Position numbers and translations under genes: made by a program
The notes under the pieces: model-generated
Databases searched by the model: none
Told to the model about the DNA's origin: nothing
What the model saw: only the letters and a program-made list of their open reading frames with translations
Origin: Amorphus orientalis
GTDB taxonomy: Bacteria > Pseudomonadota > Alphaproteobacteria > Rhizobiales > Amorphaceae
Length of the DNA stretch: 64,000 nucleotides
Reading direction: 5' to 3'
Assembly: GCF_030814015.1 (NCBI RefSeq)
Contig: NZ_JAUSUL010000004.1
Span: 1 to 64,000, forward strand
Shown here: positions 42,294-50,647 of the stretch, one piece after another
How positions within the stretch are numbered: the first letter of the stretch is position 1
How the letters are laid out: every line of letters starts with the position of its first letter

Positions 42294-43385
42294 ATGGCGA
42301 CTTCTTCCGGCCCCGAGATCGGCTACGCGGACTATCTCCGTCTCGACAAGATCCTCGACGCCCAGGATCTGCAGAGCACCAAGTTCGGCCGCGAGGCCCA
42401 CGATGAGATGCTGTTCATCGTGATCCACCAGGCCTATGAGCTGTGGTTCAAGCAGATCCTCCACGAGCTCGACCGGGTCCAGGCCAACTTCGCCAACACG
42501 CCGCTGGACGATTCCCGCCTCGGCCAGATCCTGCACTCGCTGCTGCGCGTGCACGAGATCCTGAAGCTGCTGGTCCACCAGATCGACATTCTGGAGACCA
42601 TGACGCCCCAGGACTTCCTGGAATTCCGGGACCTGCTCACCTCCGGGTCCGGCTTCCAGTCGCTCCAGTTCCGCCTCGTCGAGACGCGCCTGGGCCTCAG
42701 CCCCGAGCACCGCCTTCTCTACGACGGCACCGGCGTGCACAGCCGGCTGAAGTCCGACGAGCGCGACGCGCTGGTGGCGGCCGAGCAGACCCAGTCCCTG
42801 GTGGAGCAGCTCGACGCCTGGCTGTCGCGCACCCCGTTCGTGAAGGCCGGCAGCTTCGCCTTCTCCGAGGCCTATCGCACCGCCGTGCTCGACTTCCTGA
42901 CCAAGGACATCAAAACGCTCAGCGCCCACGAGGGGCTCGATGCCGAACAGCGCGAGGCGGAAACGCGCGCGCTGGAGAAGGCGAAGGAATCCTTCAAGGC
43001 GCTGTTCGAGCCGGAAGCCTACGAAGGCGCCTGGCGGATGTCGCCGGAGGCGGTGCAGGCTGCGCTCTTCATCACCGTCTATCGCGACCGGCCGGTGCTG
43101 CACATGCCGAGCCGCCTTCTCGCCACCCTGATGGACATCGACGAGGCGATGACGCTGTGGCGCTATCGCCATGCGCTGATGGTGGAGCGGATGATCGGGG
43201 TGAAGATCGGCACCGGCGGCTCGTCCGGCCACGAATATCTGCGCAAGACGGCGGAGAAGCACCGCATCTTCACCGACCTCTTCCACCTGTCGACCTATCT
43301 CATTCCCCGCTCGGCGCTGCCGGAGCTTCCGGCCCATGTCGAGCGCATGATGAAGTTCGTCTACGCCGAGGAGCCGGCCGAGTGA
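42294..43385 (+). CDS. kynA: Tryptophan 2,3-dioxygenase
   Basis: The heme enzyme opens the indole ring of tryptophan to N-formylkynurenine. Family markers are YADYLRLDKILDAQ, DEMLFIVIHQAYELWFKQILHELD, LTSGSGFQSLQFR, WRYRHALMVERMIG (which carries the heme-binding His) and GTGGSSGHEYLRKT. At 363 residues it is longer than the ~280-residue bacterial form and resembles the longer type. GTGA overlap couples it to the next gene. The upstream palindrome may control it. Confidence 0.93.
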   Translation: MATSSGPEIGYADYLRLDKILDAQDLQSTKFGREAHDEMLFIVIHQAYELWFKQILHELDRVQANFANTPLDDSRLGQILHSLLRVHEILKLLVHQIDILETMTPQDFLEFRDLLTSGSGFQSLQFRLVETRLGLSPEHRLLYDGTGVHSRLKSDERDALVAAEQTQSLVEQLDAWLSRTPFVKAGSFAFSEAYRTAVLDFLTKDIKTLSAHEGLDAEQREAETRALEKAKESFKALFEPEAYEGAWRMSPEAVQAALFITVYRDRPVLHMPSRLLATLMDIDEAMTLWRYRHALMVERMIGVKIGTGGSSGHEYLRKTAEKHRIFTDLFHLSTYLIPRSALPELPAHVERMMKFVYAEEPAE

Positions 43386-44584
43386 GTCTCGACCTGACCC
43401 CCCATTTCCGCCGCTTCTTCGAGGCCGCCCCCGACCGGATCCATCTCGCCGCCCACAGCCACCACTACTGGCCGGACGCGAGCGAGTTGGGCCAGCGCCA
43501 CGCCTGGCAGGACGCCGCCGTGCTCGCCGACCGGAAATGGTCGCGGGTGTTCGGGGAGATCTGGCCGATCGTGCAGAAGGGGATCGCGGCCCGGCTGAAC
43601 CTGCCGGACCCGGACACCCTCGCCTTCGCGCCCAACACCCACGAGTTCCTGAAGCGGATCCTGTCCTGCTTCCCGGCCGACCGGCCGACGCGGATCCTGG
43701 CGAGCGATGCGGAGTTCCACTCCTTTTCGCGCCAGATCGCCCGGCTGGAGGAGGACGGACTGGTCGAGGTTCAGCGCATCGCCGCCGAGCCGTTCGACAC
43801 CTTCTCCGAGCGCCTGAACGAGGCGGCGGCCGCCGGCGGCCACGATCTCGTTTTCGTCAGCCAGGTGTTCTTTTCCTCCGCCGCCCTCGGGCCGGACGTC
43901 CAGAGCCTGGTCGCTTCGGTGCCGGATCCGGAGACCTTCATCGTCATCGACGGCTATCACGGCTTCATGGCGGTGCCGACGGACCTTTCGGCGGTGGCCG
44001 AGCGGGTTTTCTACATCTCCGGCGGCTACAAATACGCCATGAGCGGCGAAGGCTGCTGCTTCATGCACTGCCCGCCGGGCTTCGGTCCCCGCCCTCGCGA
44101 CACCGGCTGGTATTCGGCCTTCTCCGCGCTGGAAAGGGCCGACGGCGGGGTGCCCTATTCCACCGACGGGATGCGGTTCGTCGGCTCGACCTTCGATCCG
44201 AGCGGGCTCTACCGGATGGCGGCGGTGTTCACCTGGGCCGACCAGATCGGCCTGACCGTGCCGGCCATCCACGCCCATGTGCTGGAGCTGCAGGACCGCT
44301 TCGTGTCCGGCATCGCGAAGGCGGGCATCACCGCGCTCACCGACGCCCGTCTGGTCACGCCGATCGGGCCCGGCGTCGACCGCGGCCACTTCCTGACCTT
44401 CGAGACGCCCGAGGCGCCCGCCCTCTACGAGCGGCTTCTGGCCGAATCGATCATCACCGACGTGCGCGGCGACCGGCTCCGATTCGGGCTGGCCTGCTAT
44501 CACACGGAAGCGTCGATCGATCATGCGGTGGAGCGGATCGCCGAAATCCTCGGCGCCTCGTCCGGCCAGACCGCATCGGTCTGA
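43382..44584 (+). CDS. Class V aminotransferase-fold PLP enzyme, probable kynureninase role
   Basis: The 400-residue PLP enzyme starts with GTG overlapping the kynA stop. IHLAAHSHHYWPDASELG, VIDGYHGFMAVPTDL and YISGGYKYAMSGEGCCFMHCPP (Lys in GGYKYA as the PLP Schiff base) show the class V aminotransferase fold. Coupling to kynA suggests it cleaves kynurenine to anthranilate and alanine, but its sequence is not the classic KynU type, so the reaction is inferred from context. A formamidase gene is not seen. Confidence 0.75.
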   Translation: MSLDLTPHFRRFFEAAPDRIHLAAHSHHYWPDASELGQRHAWQDAAVLADRKWSRVFGEIWPIVQKGIAARLNLPDPDTLAFAPNTHEFLKRILSCFPADRPTRILASDAEFHSFSRQIARLEEDGLVEVQRIAAEPFDTFSERLNEAAAAGGHDLVFVSQVFFSSAALGPDVQSLVASVPDPETFIVIDGYHGFMAVPTDLSAVAERVFYISGGYKYAMSGEGCCFMHCPPGFGPRPRDTGWYSAFSALERADGGVPYSTDGMRFVGSTFDPSGLYRMAAVFTWADQIGLTVPAIHAHVLELQDRFVSGIAKAGITALTDARLVTPIGPGVDRGHFLTFETPEAPALYERLLAESIITDVRGDRLRFGLACYHTEASIDHAVERIAEILGASSGQTASV

Positions 44585-44669
44585 TCTGACCGAAACGGCG
44601 GAATTCCGGGACCAGCCGCCGGTTCACGGGCGGCGGGTGGCTCTCTCGGATCGCGAAAGGCCGGGGCCG

Positions 44670-44684
44670 TTAACCATGCGTTAA
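44670..44684. promoter_or_regulatory. CtrA-type box TTAA-N7-TTAA upstream of a candidate small RNA
   Basis: TTAACCATGCGTTAA fits the full CtrA consensus, including the TTAACCAT half. It lies just upstream of a possible -10 element (CTATCA, 44695-44700) for the hairpin-rich transcript below. Confidence 0.5.
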
Positions 44685-44706
44685 GGTTTCCAATCTATCA
44701 ACGATC

Positions 44707-44803
44707 CCATCCAGCCCGCTGGATCCGAGTGGTTCGTCCACTCCGTTTGACGCCTCCTTACTGATACTTTCGAGCCGCCAGTGTTCTGGCGGCTCTTTTT
44801 TTT
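44707..44803 (+). ncRNA. Candidate small RNA with three hairpins and intrinsic terminator
   Basis: About 97 nt contain hairpin 1 ATCCAG-CCCG-CTGGAT (44709-44724), hairpin 2 GAGTGG-TTCGT-CCACTC (44727-44743), a single-stranded linker with the anti-ribosome-site sequence CCTCCTT (44753-44759), and a terminator hairpin. This resembles the plan of rhizobial trans-acting small RNAs that mask ribosome sites. The 5' end is guessed from a weak -10 at 44695. It may instead be only the 3' region of the kyn transcript. Confidence 0.5.
44772..44803 (+). terminator. Strong intrinsic terminator
   Basis: GAGCCGCCAG (44772-44781) and CTGGCGGCTC (44786-44795) form a perfect 10-bp stem with a TGTT loop, followed by eight T. 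It lies 188 bp after the kynureninase-like gene and ends the candidate small RNA. Confidence 0.95.
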
Positions 44804-44812
44804 GCGCGCATC

Positions 44813-44925
44813 AGAGCCTTTTCCGATCAGGTGGAAACACCTGATCGATAGGAATGGCTCCAGATTCAAATAGGGTGGGCAGTTCCCTTTCGTTCAGACC
44901 GGTTCAATATGAACGGGAAATTCCC
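44813..44925. repeat. Dispersed intergenic repeat, copy B
   Basis: This is the partner of the block at 22301-22416. The hairpin GATCAGGTG-GAAA-CACCTGATC has a perfect 9-bp stem, whereas copy A has different bases that still pair. Shared flanks are GGCTCCAGATTCAA and TCGTTCAGACCG. No coding role is evident. Confidence 0.7.
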
Positions 44926-45037
44926 GAGGACCGGCGCCGAGCGGAGCGCAAACGCCAAAAGGCGCGGCCGGTGCTCCGGTCGCGCCCCTGGAAAGGTCTG
45001 GAGGATCCGCCTGCCCCGAAAGCCGGGGCGGCAGGGA

Positions 45038-45262
45038 TCAGCTGCCGAGAAGGCCCTTGTACTTGCTCTTGAAGCGCGACACGCGGCCGCCGCGGTCGAG
45101 CAGGCGGGTCTCGCCGCCGGTCCAGGCCGGGTGGGTCGTCGGATCGATGTCGAGGCGGATGGTCTCGCCTTCCTCGCCGAACGTCGACTTGGTCATGAAC
45201 TCGGTGCCGTCGGTCATGATGACCTTGACCTGGTGATAGTCGGGATGAATGTCTTTTTTCAT
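45038..45262 (-). CDS. rpmE: Ribosomal protein bL31
   Basis: The 74-residue protein ([19 protein letters not shown], then [26 protein letters not shown]) is bL31 of the large ribosomal subunit. It has no cysteines, so it is the zinc-free form. A consensus-like promoter lies about 285 bp upstream, implying a long leader. In this order class rpmE commonly faces an MsbA-like ABC exporter, as here. Confidence 0.97.
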   Translation of the reverse strand: MKKDIHPDYHQVKVIMTDGTEFMTKSTFGEEGETIRLDIDPTTHPAWTGGETRLLDRGGRVSRFKSKYKGLLGS

Positions 45263-45671
45263 TGCTCGCTGCGCCTGATCGCGTGTGTGTCCGAGACCGG
45301 TGTGCCTGCCGGGAAACCCCTCCCGTACGCAGACGTCCGATCACAATCCAAGAGCCGGAGCGCTTCGACCACCGCCTTGCGGCAAGCCTTCGGTTTCGGC
45401 CGCGCCGGTCCGCCGTCCGACAGGTTGCGCCTCGCCCGGAAACGATACGGCGGGCGCGACCAGACACTGTCCTGATGGAGCTGTGGCGGTTCGTCGTCGG
45501 CCGGCGGTCCGAAAGGCCTCGTCCACGCCAGCACGTAAGGGCGCGGATATAGCTTGACAGCGCGGCGGGCGCAAGAGCCGCAGGCCTCTCCCGCCCTCTT
45601 GCGTTGACAAGCGTCCGACCGCCGGGGCAACACGATCGGACACCTGTGAGGCAGTTGACGGCGGACACGAC
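45263..45671. other. Divergent promoter region of rpmE and ABC exporter
   Basis: These 409 bases show no convincing gene. They hold a minus-strand promoter candidate (45547-45575) and a TTGACA at 45604-45609, a possible plus-strand -35 for the exporter without a clear -10. Confidence 0.45.
45547..45575 (-). promoter_or_regulatory. Sigma70-type promoter candidate for rpmE
   Basis: On the minus strand, CTTGCG (45570-45575) is spaced 17 bases from CTATAT (45547-45552). This is close to the alphaproteobacterial consensus CTTGAC-N17-CTATAT. Transcription would start near 45540, giving a leader of about 280 nt. Confidence 0.5.
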
Positions 45672-47525
45672 GTGGCACGGACGAGATCGACGGGCGCAGA
45701 CGAGACGGCCGAAGCCGTCCTTTCGAGCCGCAAGGCCCCGAAACTCGGTCCGCTCAAGCTGCTGGCTCCCTATGTCCTGCACTATCGCTGGCACGTGACC
45801 GCCGCCCTGGTGGCGCTGGTCGTGGCCTCCGCGGCCACGCTGGCGCTGCCGCTCGCCGTCCGCCGCATGATCGACCACGGGTTCGACGGCGCCGGCGCCG
45901 AGCTGATCAATCAGTATTTCGCCATGCTGGTCCTGATCGTCGGCGTCCTCGCCGCTGCCAGCGGCCTGCGCTACTATTTCGTCACCTGGCTCGGCGAGCG
46001 GGTCATGGCCGACGTGCGCACCGCCGTGTTCGGCCATGTCTGCCGGCTGTCTCCCGCCTTTTTCGACCGCACGCTGTCCGGCGAGATCGTCTCCCGGCTG
46101 ACGGCCGACACCACCCAGATCAAGGCCGCCGTCGGCGCGAGCGCCTCCATCGCGCTGCGCAACCTCTTTCTGTTCGTCGGCGCCGCCGCAATGATGGTGT
46201 TCACCAGCCCCGGCCTGTCGGCGCTGGTGCTGGTGGCGATCCCGTTCATCGTGCTGCCCCTCGTCGCCTTCGGCCGCTCCGTGCGGCGCCGCTCCCGCCG
46301 CGCCCAGGACACGCTCGCCGATGCCTCCGCCTTCGCCACAGAGGCGATCGGTGCGGTCCGGACGCTTCAGGCCTTCACCGCCGAGGCCGCCGCCTCGAAC
46401 CGGTTCGGCGCCGAGGTGGAGACCGCCTTCCGCAACGCCCGCGCCGCGACCGCTGCCCGCAGCCTGCTGACCTCGGTCGGAATGTTCATGGTGTCCGCGA
46501 GCGTCGTCGTGGTCCTGTGGGTCGGCGCCCAGGACGTGCTCACCGGCGACCTTACCCCCGGGACCCTCGGCCAGTTCGTGCTCTATGCGGTTCTGGCGGC
46601 CAGCGCGCTCGGCCAGCTCAGCCAGGTCTGGGGCGAGGTCGCCCAGGCGGCCGGTGCCGCCGAGCGGCTCGCCGACCTTCTGGGCGAGCACTCCGAGATC
46701 ACCGCGCCGGCCGCACCGGTCGCCCTGCCCACCCCCCATCAGGGCCGCGTCGCCTTCGAGAGCGTGCGCTTCGCCTATCCGAGCGGGCACGACCAGCCCG
46801 TTCTCGACGGCGTGGATTTCACCGTCGAGCCCGGCACCACTGTCGCCGTGGTCGGCCCCTCCGGTGCCGGCAAGTCGACCATCTTCCATCTGCTGCTGCG
46901 CTTCTACGATCCGAGCGCGGGACATATCCGGATCGATGGCGTCGACGTGCGCGACGCCGACCCCGACGCCGTGCGCGAGCGTATCGCCATCGTGCCGCAG
47001 GAATCGACGATCTTCGCGACGACGGTCCTGGAGAACATCCGCTTCGGCCGGCCGGACGCCACCGACGCGGAGGTCAGGGCTGCCGCCGAAGCGGCCCGCG
47101 TCGCCCCGTTCGTCGCCGAGCTTCCCGACGGTTACGACACCCGGATCGGCGAGCGTGGCATTACGCTGTCGGGCGGCCAGCGCCAGCGCATCGCGATCGC
47201 CCGCGCGATCCTCAAGGACGCACCGATCCTGCTGCTGGACGAGGCGACCAGCTCGCTCGACGCGGAAAGCGAAACCATCGTGCAGGCGGCCCTGGAACGG
47301 CTGATGGTCGGCCGCACAACCCTGGTCATCGCCCACCGGCTCGCCACCGTGCTCGCCGCAGACCGTATTCTGGTGCTCGACCACGGCGAGATCGTCGAGG
47401 ACGGCGACCATCAGAGCCTCGTCGCCCGGGACGGGCTCTATGCCCGCCTCGCCCGGCTGCAGTTCGCCGCCGCCCGCGAAGCCGACGATCAGGCCCCGGC
47501 CGCCCTCGGCCCGGCGGCCGAGTAG
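45672..47525 (+). CDS. ABC exporter, membrane and ATPase domains fused (MsbA-like)
   Basis: The 617-residue half-transporter has six membrane helices (about residues 35-330). The ATPase domain has Walker A GPSGAGKST, Q-loop VPQESTIFATTVLENI, signature LSGGQRQRIAIARAIL and Walker B ILLLDEATSSLD. It probably works as a homodimer exporting lipid or another hydrophobic compound. The start is GTG 45672 with a basic N-terminus. It faces rpmE, and the toxin-antitoxin pair follows. Confidence 0.9.
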   Translation: MARTRSTGADETAEAVLSSRKAPKLGPLKLLAPYVLHYRWHVTAALVALVVASAATLALPLAVRRMIDHGFDGAGAELINQYFAMLVLIVGVLAAASGLRYYFVTWLGERVMADVRTAVFGHVCRLSPAFFDRTLSGEIVSRLTADTTQIKAAVGASASIALRNLFLFVGAAAMMVFTSPGLSALVLVAIPFIVLPLVAFGRSVRRRSRRAQDTLADASAFATEAIGAVRTLQAFTAEAAASNRFGAEVETAFRNARAATAARSLLTSVGMFMVSASVVVVLWVGAQDVLTGDLTPGTLGQFVLYAVLAASALGQLSQVWGEVAQAAGAAERLADLLGEHSEITAPAAPVALPTPHQGRVAFESVRFAYPSGHDQPVLDGVDFTVEPGTTVAVVGPSGAGKSTIFHLLLRFYDPSAGHIRIDGVDVRDADPDAVRERIAIVPQESTIFATTVLENIRFGRPDATDAEVRAAAEAARVAPFVAELPDGYDTRIGERGITLSGGQRQRIAIARAILKDAPILLLDEATSSLDAESETIVQAALERLMVGRTTLVIAHRLATVLAADRILVLDHGEIVEDGDHQSLVARDGLYARLARLQFAAAREADDQAPAALGPAAE

Positions 47526-47546
47526 GCGCTTGCCCGCCAGTCGGAA

Positions 47547-47564
47547 TAACACCATATAGTGTTA
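47547..47564. promoter_or_regulatory. Operator palindrome of the antitoxin gene
   Basis: TAACAC-CATATA-GTGTTA has perfect 6-bp arms and overlaps a TATAGT -10-like hexamer (47555-47560). It lies 24 bp before the antitoxin ATG, a usual place for autorepression of an xre-res operon. Confidence 0.6.
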
Positions 47565-47587
47565 AATCGACTGGGAAGGAGCGCGAC

Positions 47588-47938
47588 ATGAACCTGGCGG
47601 ATTATGCGGAAGACGGCTTCTTCGCGCCGCGGAAGGTGGCCGTCGAATTGCGCACCACTTCCGACGAGGTCGCCCGAACGCTCGGCCTGAGCAAGGATGC
47701 ACTGCAGCGGACCAGCCGGCTCCAGGCGCCGCGCACCCAGCAGCGGCTGCGCCAGATGCTGGAAATCCTGAACCGGGTCGAGCCGCGTTTCGGCTCCCCG
47801 CTCGTCGCCTACGCCTGGTACCGGTCGGAACCCATTCCGGGCTTCGGGGGCCTGACGCCGATGCAGCTGGTGCGGGATGGTCGCGCCGACGAGGTTATGA
47901 CCTTCATCGATGCGGTCGATGCCGGCGTCCACGCCTAG
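47588..47938 (+). CDS. Xre/MbcA/ParS-type antitoxin of a RES toxin
   Basis: The 116-residue protein has an N-terminal Xre-like helix-turn-helix (KVAVELRTTSDEVARTLGLSKDALQR). The C-terminal MbcA/ParS toxin-binding domain follows (QMLEILNRVEPRFGSPLVAYAWYRSEPIPGFGGLTPMQLVRDG, with a basic-acidic end). Such antitoxins block the NAD-consuming RES toxin and repress their own promoter. GGAAGGAG precedes the ATG. It overlaps the toxin gene by 29 nt. Confidence 0.88.
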   Translation: MNLADYAEDGFFAPRKVAVELRTTSDEVARTLGLSKDALQRTSRLQAPRTQQRLRQMLEILNRVEPRFGSPLVAYAWYRSEPIPGFGGLTPMQLVRDGRADEVMTFIDAVDAGVHA

Positions 47939-48449
47939 GCCGTCCCCCTATAGCGGCGTCGTCTATCGCTGCCTGAATCCGATCTATGCCCGACAGCCGT
48001 TGTCCGGACGCGGCGCGGCCCTGTTCGGCGGACGCTTCAATGCGAAGGGCACGGAGGCGCTCTACACGTCGCTCTCCATTGAAGGCGCAATCCGCGAAGC
48101 CAATCAGGTCGGCACGCTGCAACCGACAACCATCGTGGCCTACCGTGCCGAATTCGATCCCGTCTTCGATACCCGATCCGGGGACGCACTTGGCGAGTGG
48201 GGCCTGTCACCGGAGGATCTCGCCGATCCGGACTGGCGAGGGCGGATGGCTCGAAGCGAACGGGTGCCGACCCAGGAATTTGCAATTGCCCTGGAGACGG
48301 CAGGCTATGCCGGTCTGCTGGTCCGGAGCTTCGCCCGGGGCGCCACCGCCGACGACCTCAACCTGGTTCTCTGGCGCTGGAACACCGGCAATGCCGACGC
48401 GCTCGCACTGATCGACGACGAGGGACGGCTCTCCCGGGCCGAAAGTTAG
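47910..48449 (+). CDS. RES-domain toxin
   Basis: The 179-residue protein carries the RES domain: VVYRCLNPIYARQPLSGRGAALFGGRFNAKGTEALYTSLSIEGAIREA has the conserved Arg, Gly-Gly-Arg and Tyr residues of the NAD site. TQEFAIALETAGYAGLLVRSFARG supplies the Ser-rich end. RES toxins degrade NAD+. The start is ATG 47910 or ATG 47919; neither has its own ribosome site, so it is translated by coupling to the antitoxin. Confidence 0.88.
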   Translation: MRSMPASTPRPSPYSGVVYRCLNPIYARQPLSGRGAALFGGRFNAKGTEALYTSLSIEGAIREANQVGTLQPTTIVAYRAEFDPVFDTRSGDALGEWGLSPEDLADPDWRGRMARSERVPTQEFAIALETAGYAGLLVRSFARGATADDLNLVLWRWNTGNADALALIDDEGRLSRAES

Positions 48450-49468
48450 CGCTGGGTCAGCTTCAGCTCGATGCGGCGGTTCTGGGCATAGGCTTCCGGT
48501 GTCTCGCCGTCCACCAGCGGCTGATATTCTCCGAAGCCGGCGGCCACGAGCCGATCCGGCGGCACGCCCTGATCGATCAGGTGCTGCACGACCGAGATCG
48601 CGCGCGCGGCCGACAGGTCCCAGTTGGAGCGGAAGCGCCCGCCCGAGATCGGCCGGGAATCGGTGTGGCCGTCGACCCGCAGCACCCAGTCGATGTCGTC
48701 GGGGATCTCGTTGCCGAGGTCGATCAGCTCCGCCGCCAGGGTGTCGAGCTCGCCCTCGCCTTGAGGATTGAGTTCGTCGGAGCCGGACGGAAACAGAACC
48801 TCCGACTGGAACACGAACCGGTCGCCGACGACCTGGATGTTGGACCGGTCGGACAGGAGCTGGCGCAGGCGGCCGAAGAAGTCGGAGCGATAGCGCGACA
48901 GCTCCTGAACCCGCTGGGCGAGCGCCACGTTGAGCCGGCGGCCGAGATCGGCGATCCGGGCCTGGCTTTCCTCGTCCCGGGACTCCGAAGCCGCAAGTGC
49001 CGATTCCAGCGCGGCGATCTGCCGGCGCAGCGCGGTGAGCTGCTGATTGAGAAGCTCCACCCGGGCGAGCGCCCGCTGGCTCAGCGCCTGCTCCTCGTCG
49101 AGCTGATCCTGCAGGACGCCGACATTTGGCCCCTCGCCTTCCGCCTGCAGCGCGGAGAGCTGGCCCTGGAGCGAATCGCGCTCGCCCTCGACGTCCTGGA
49201 TGGACGCCTGCAGCACCGCGATCTGGTCTTCCAGGCTGCCCGACTGGGCCCGCTCGAGCGCGAGAAGCTGGGTCAGCTCGGCGATCTGGGCGTTCAGCCG
49301 GGTGAGCGCAGTGTCCTTGCCGGAGATCTCCTGGCTCAGAAAGAACTGGGCCAGCATGAACACCGACAGCAGGAAGATGATGACGAGCAGCAAGGTCGCC
49401 ATCGCGTCGACGAAACCCGGCCAGTAGTCAGCCCGGGGCTGGCGGCGGCGTGATGCGCTCAACGGCAT
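48446..49468 (-). CDS. OmpA/MotB-family envelope protein with coiled coil
   Basis: The 340-residue protein has one membrane helix (about residues 20-44, WPGFVDAMATLLLVIIFLLSVFMLAQFF) and a long coiled coil (about 50-175). A C-terminal OmpA peptidoglycan-binding domain follows (FPSGSDELNPQGEGELDTLA, WVLRVDGHTDSRPI, SAARAISVVQHLI, RRIELKL). This is the layout of MotB/TolR-like stators. With the next gene it probably forms a proton-driven envelope complex. No flagellar genes are nearby. Confidence 0.85.
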   Translation of the reverse strand: MPLSASRRRQPRADYWPGFVDAMATLLLVIIFLLSVFMLAQFFLSQEISGKDTALTRLNAQIAELTQLLALERAQSGSLEDQIAVLQASIQDVEGERDSLQGQLSALQAEGEGPNVGVLQDQLDEEQALSQRALARVELLNQQLTALRRQIAALESALAASESRDEESQARIADLGRRLNVALAQRVQELSRYRSDFFGRLRQLLSDRSNIQVVGDRFVFQSEVLFPSGSDELNPQGEGELDTLAAELIDLGNEIPDDIDWVLRVDGHTDSRPISGGRFRSNWDLSAARAISVVQHLIDQGVPPDRLVAAGFGEYQPLVDGETPEAYAQNRRIELKLTQR

Positions 49469-49556
49469 TGGTCGTCCTCGTTGTCGGCGCGCGGGCGCCG
49501 CGGCGGCGCGAAGTCAGGCCCCCTGATTGCGGTCGGGCGGCCCCGCTTCATCGCCG

Positions 49557-50564
49557 CTACCGGCTGTCGTCCTGCTCCAGCGCCGCGTTGAGGCGCTCCA
49601 GGAGCTTTTCGATGCGCGCGTTCTGCTGGGTCTGGGTGTCGGCCCAGTCCCGCATCAGTTTCTGCTCGCTGCGCAGATGGTTGACCAGCCCCTGTATCCC
49701 CTCCGCCAGATTCGCGAGCGCCTGGTTCGGCGGCGGCGATCCCGACGCTCCGCCGCCCTCCTTGAGGGTGCGGTTGAGCCGCTCGATCGCCTGCTGCAGC
49801 CCGGGCGAGGCGGTCGCGACGGCTTCCCCGCCGGTGGCAATGGCGCGCTCCGCGTCGATCTCCGTGAGCGTCGACAGCCAGTCCTCCAGGTCCGTGTAGA
49901 ACCGGTTCTGGGCCTGGCCGGCCTGGAGATCGAGGAAGCCGAGGATCAGCGAGCCGGTGAGACCGAACAGGGACGAGGAGAACGCCGTGCCCATGCCCGA
50001 CAGCGGCGCTTCGAGCCCGGCTTTCAGGTCCTCGAAGACCACGGCCGCGTCGCCCGCGCCCACGTCGAGATTCTGGATCGTCGCGCCGACCGAGCTGACC
50101 GTCTGCAACAGGCCCCAGAACGTGCCGAGCAGTCCGAGAAACACCAGCAGGCCCGTCAGGTAGCGGCTGATGTCGCGCGCCTCGTCGAGACGGGTTCCGA
50201 TCGTGTCGAGGATCGACCGCAGGGCCGGTGCGCTCAGGAAGGTCTCTTCCGCGCGCCCGCCGAGCAGGCTCGCCATCGGGCCGAGCAGCACCGGCTGCCG
50301 GCGCTCCGGCGCGTTGCCCTCGCGGTAGCGGTTGACCCAGTTGATCTCGGGATAGAGCCGGACGACCTGCCGGAACGTCAGCGCCACGCCGATCAGCCCG
50401 ACACACACGATCAGGCCGTTGAGACCCGGATTGCTCATGAATGCGGTGATGATCGGCCGGTAGAGGATGAGACCGACGAACAGGGTGATCACCAGAAAGA
50501 TCACCATCCGCACGACATAGACGTGCGGGCTCGACAGTCGATACGGGTCTCGATCTCGGGCCAT
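49557..50564 (-). CDS. MotA/TolQ/ExbB-like membrane protein
   Basis: The 335-residue protein has helices near residues 18-36, 47-64, 135-160 and 185-215. Between the last two is a stretch LVFLGLLGTFWGLLQTVSSVGATI ... GLEAPLSGMGTAFSSSLFGLTGSLILG typical of MotA/TolQ/ExbB channels. A C-terminal coiled coil follows. It lies upstream of the OmpA/MotB-like gene, and the two probably form a proton-channel stator. The pair is commonly found next to suhB in Rhizobiales. Confidence 0.8.
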   Translation of the reverse strand: MARDRDPYRLSSPHVYVVRMVIFLVITLFVGLILYRPIITAFMSNPGLNGLIVCVGLIGVALTFRQVVRLYPEINWVNRYREGNAPERRQPVLLGPMASLLGGRAEETFLSAPALRSILDTIGTRLDEARDISRYLTGLLVFLGLLGTFWGLLQTVSSVGATIQNLDVGAGDAAVVFEDLKAGLEAPLSGMGTAFSSSLFGLTGSLILGFLDLQAGQAQNRFYTDLEDWLSTLTEIDAERAIATGGEAVATASPGLQQAIERLNRTLKEGGGASGSPPPNQALANLAEGIQGLVNHLRSEQKLMRDWADTQTQQNARIEKLLERLNAALEQDDSR

Positions 50565-50647
50565 GAATCAGCTGCCTTGCACTGCAGCGCTCACAAATAG
50601 TCGGTTTTCTTGTGAAAACGAACCTGTGATTTTCGCACCTGCGGTCG

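Noticed and set aside
45259-45678. 139-residue minus-strand frame between rpmE and the ABC exporter
   Set aside because: Arg/Pro-rich, no ribosome site, and it overlaps the predicted rpmE promoter.
50565-50647. mmgR/suhB-type small RNA next to suhB
   Set aside because: The gap has no clear terminator hairpin with T run and no recognised conserved motif.
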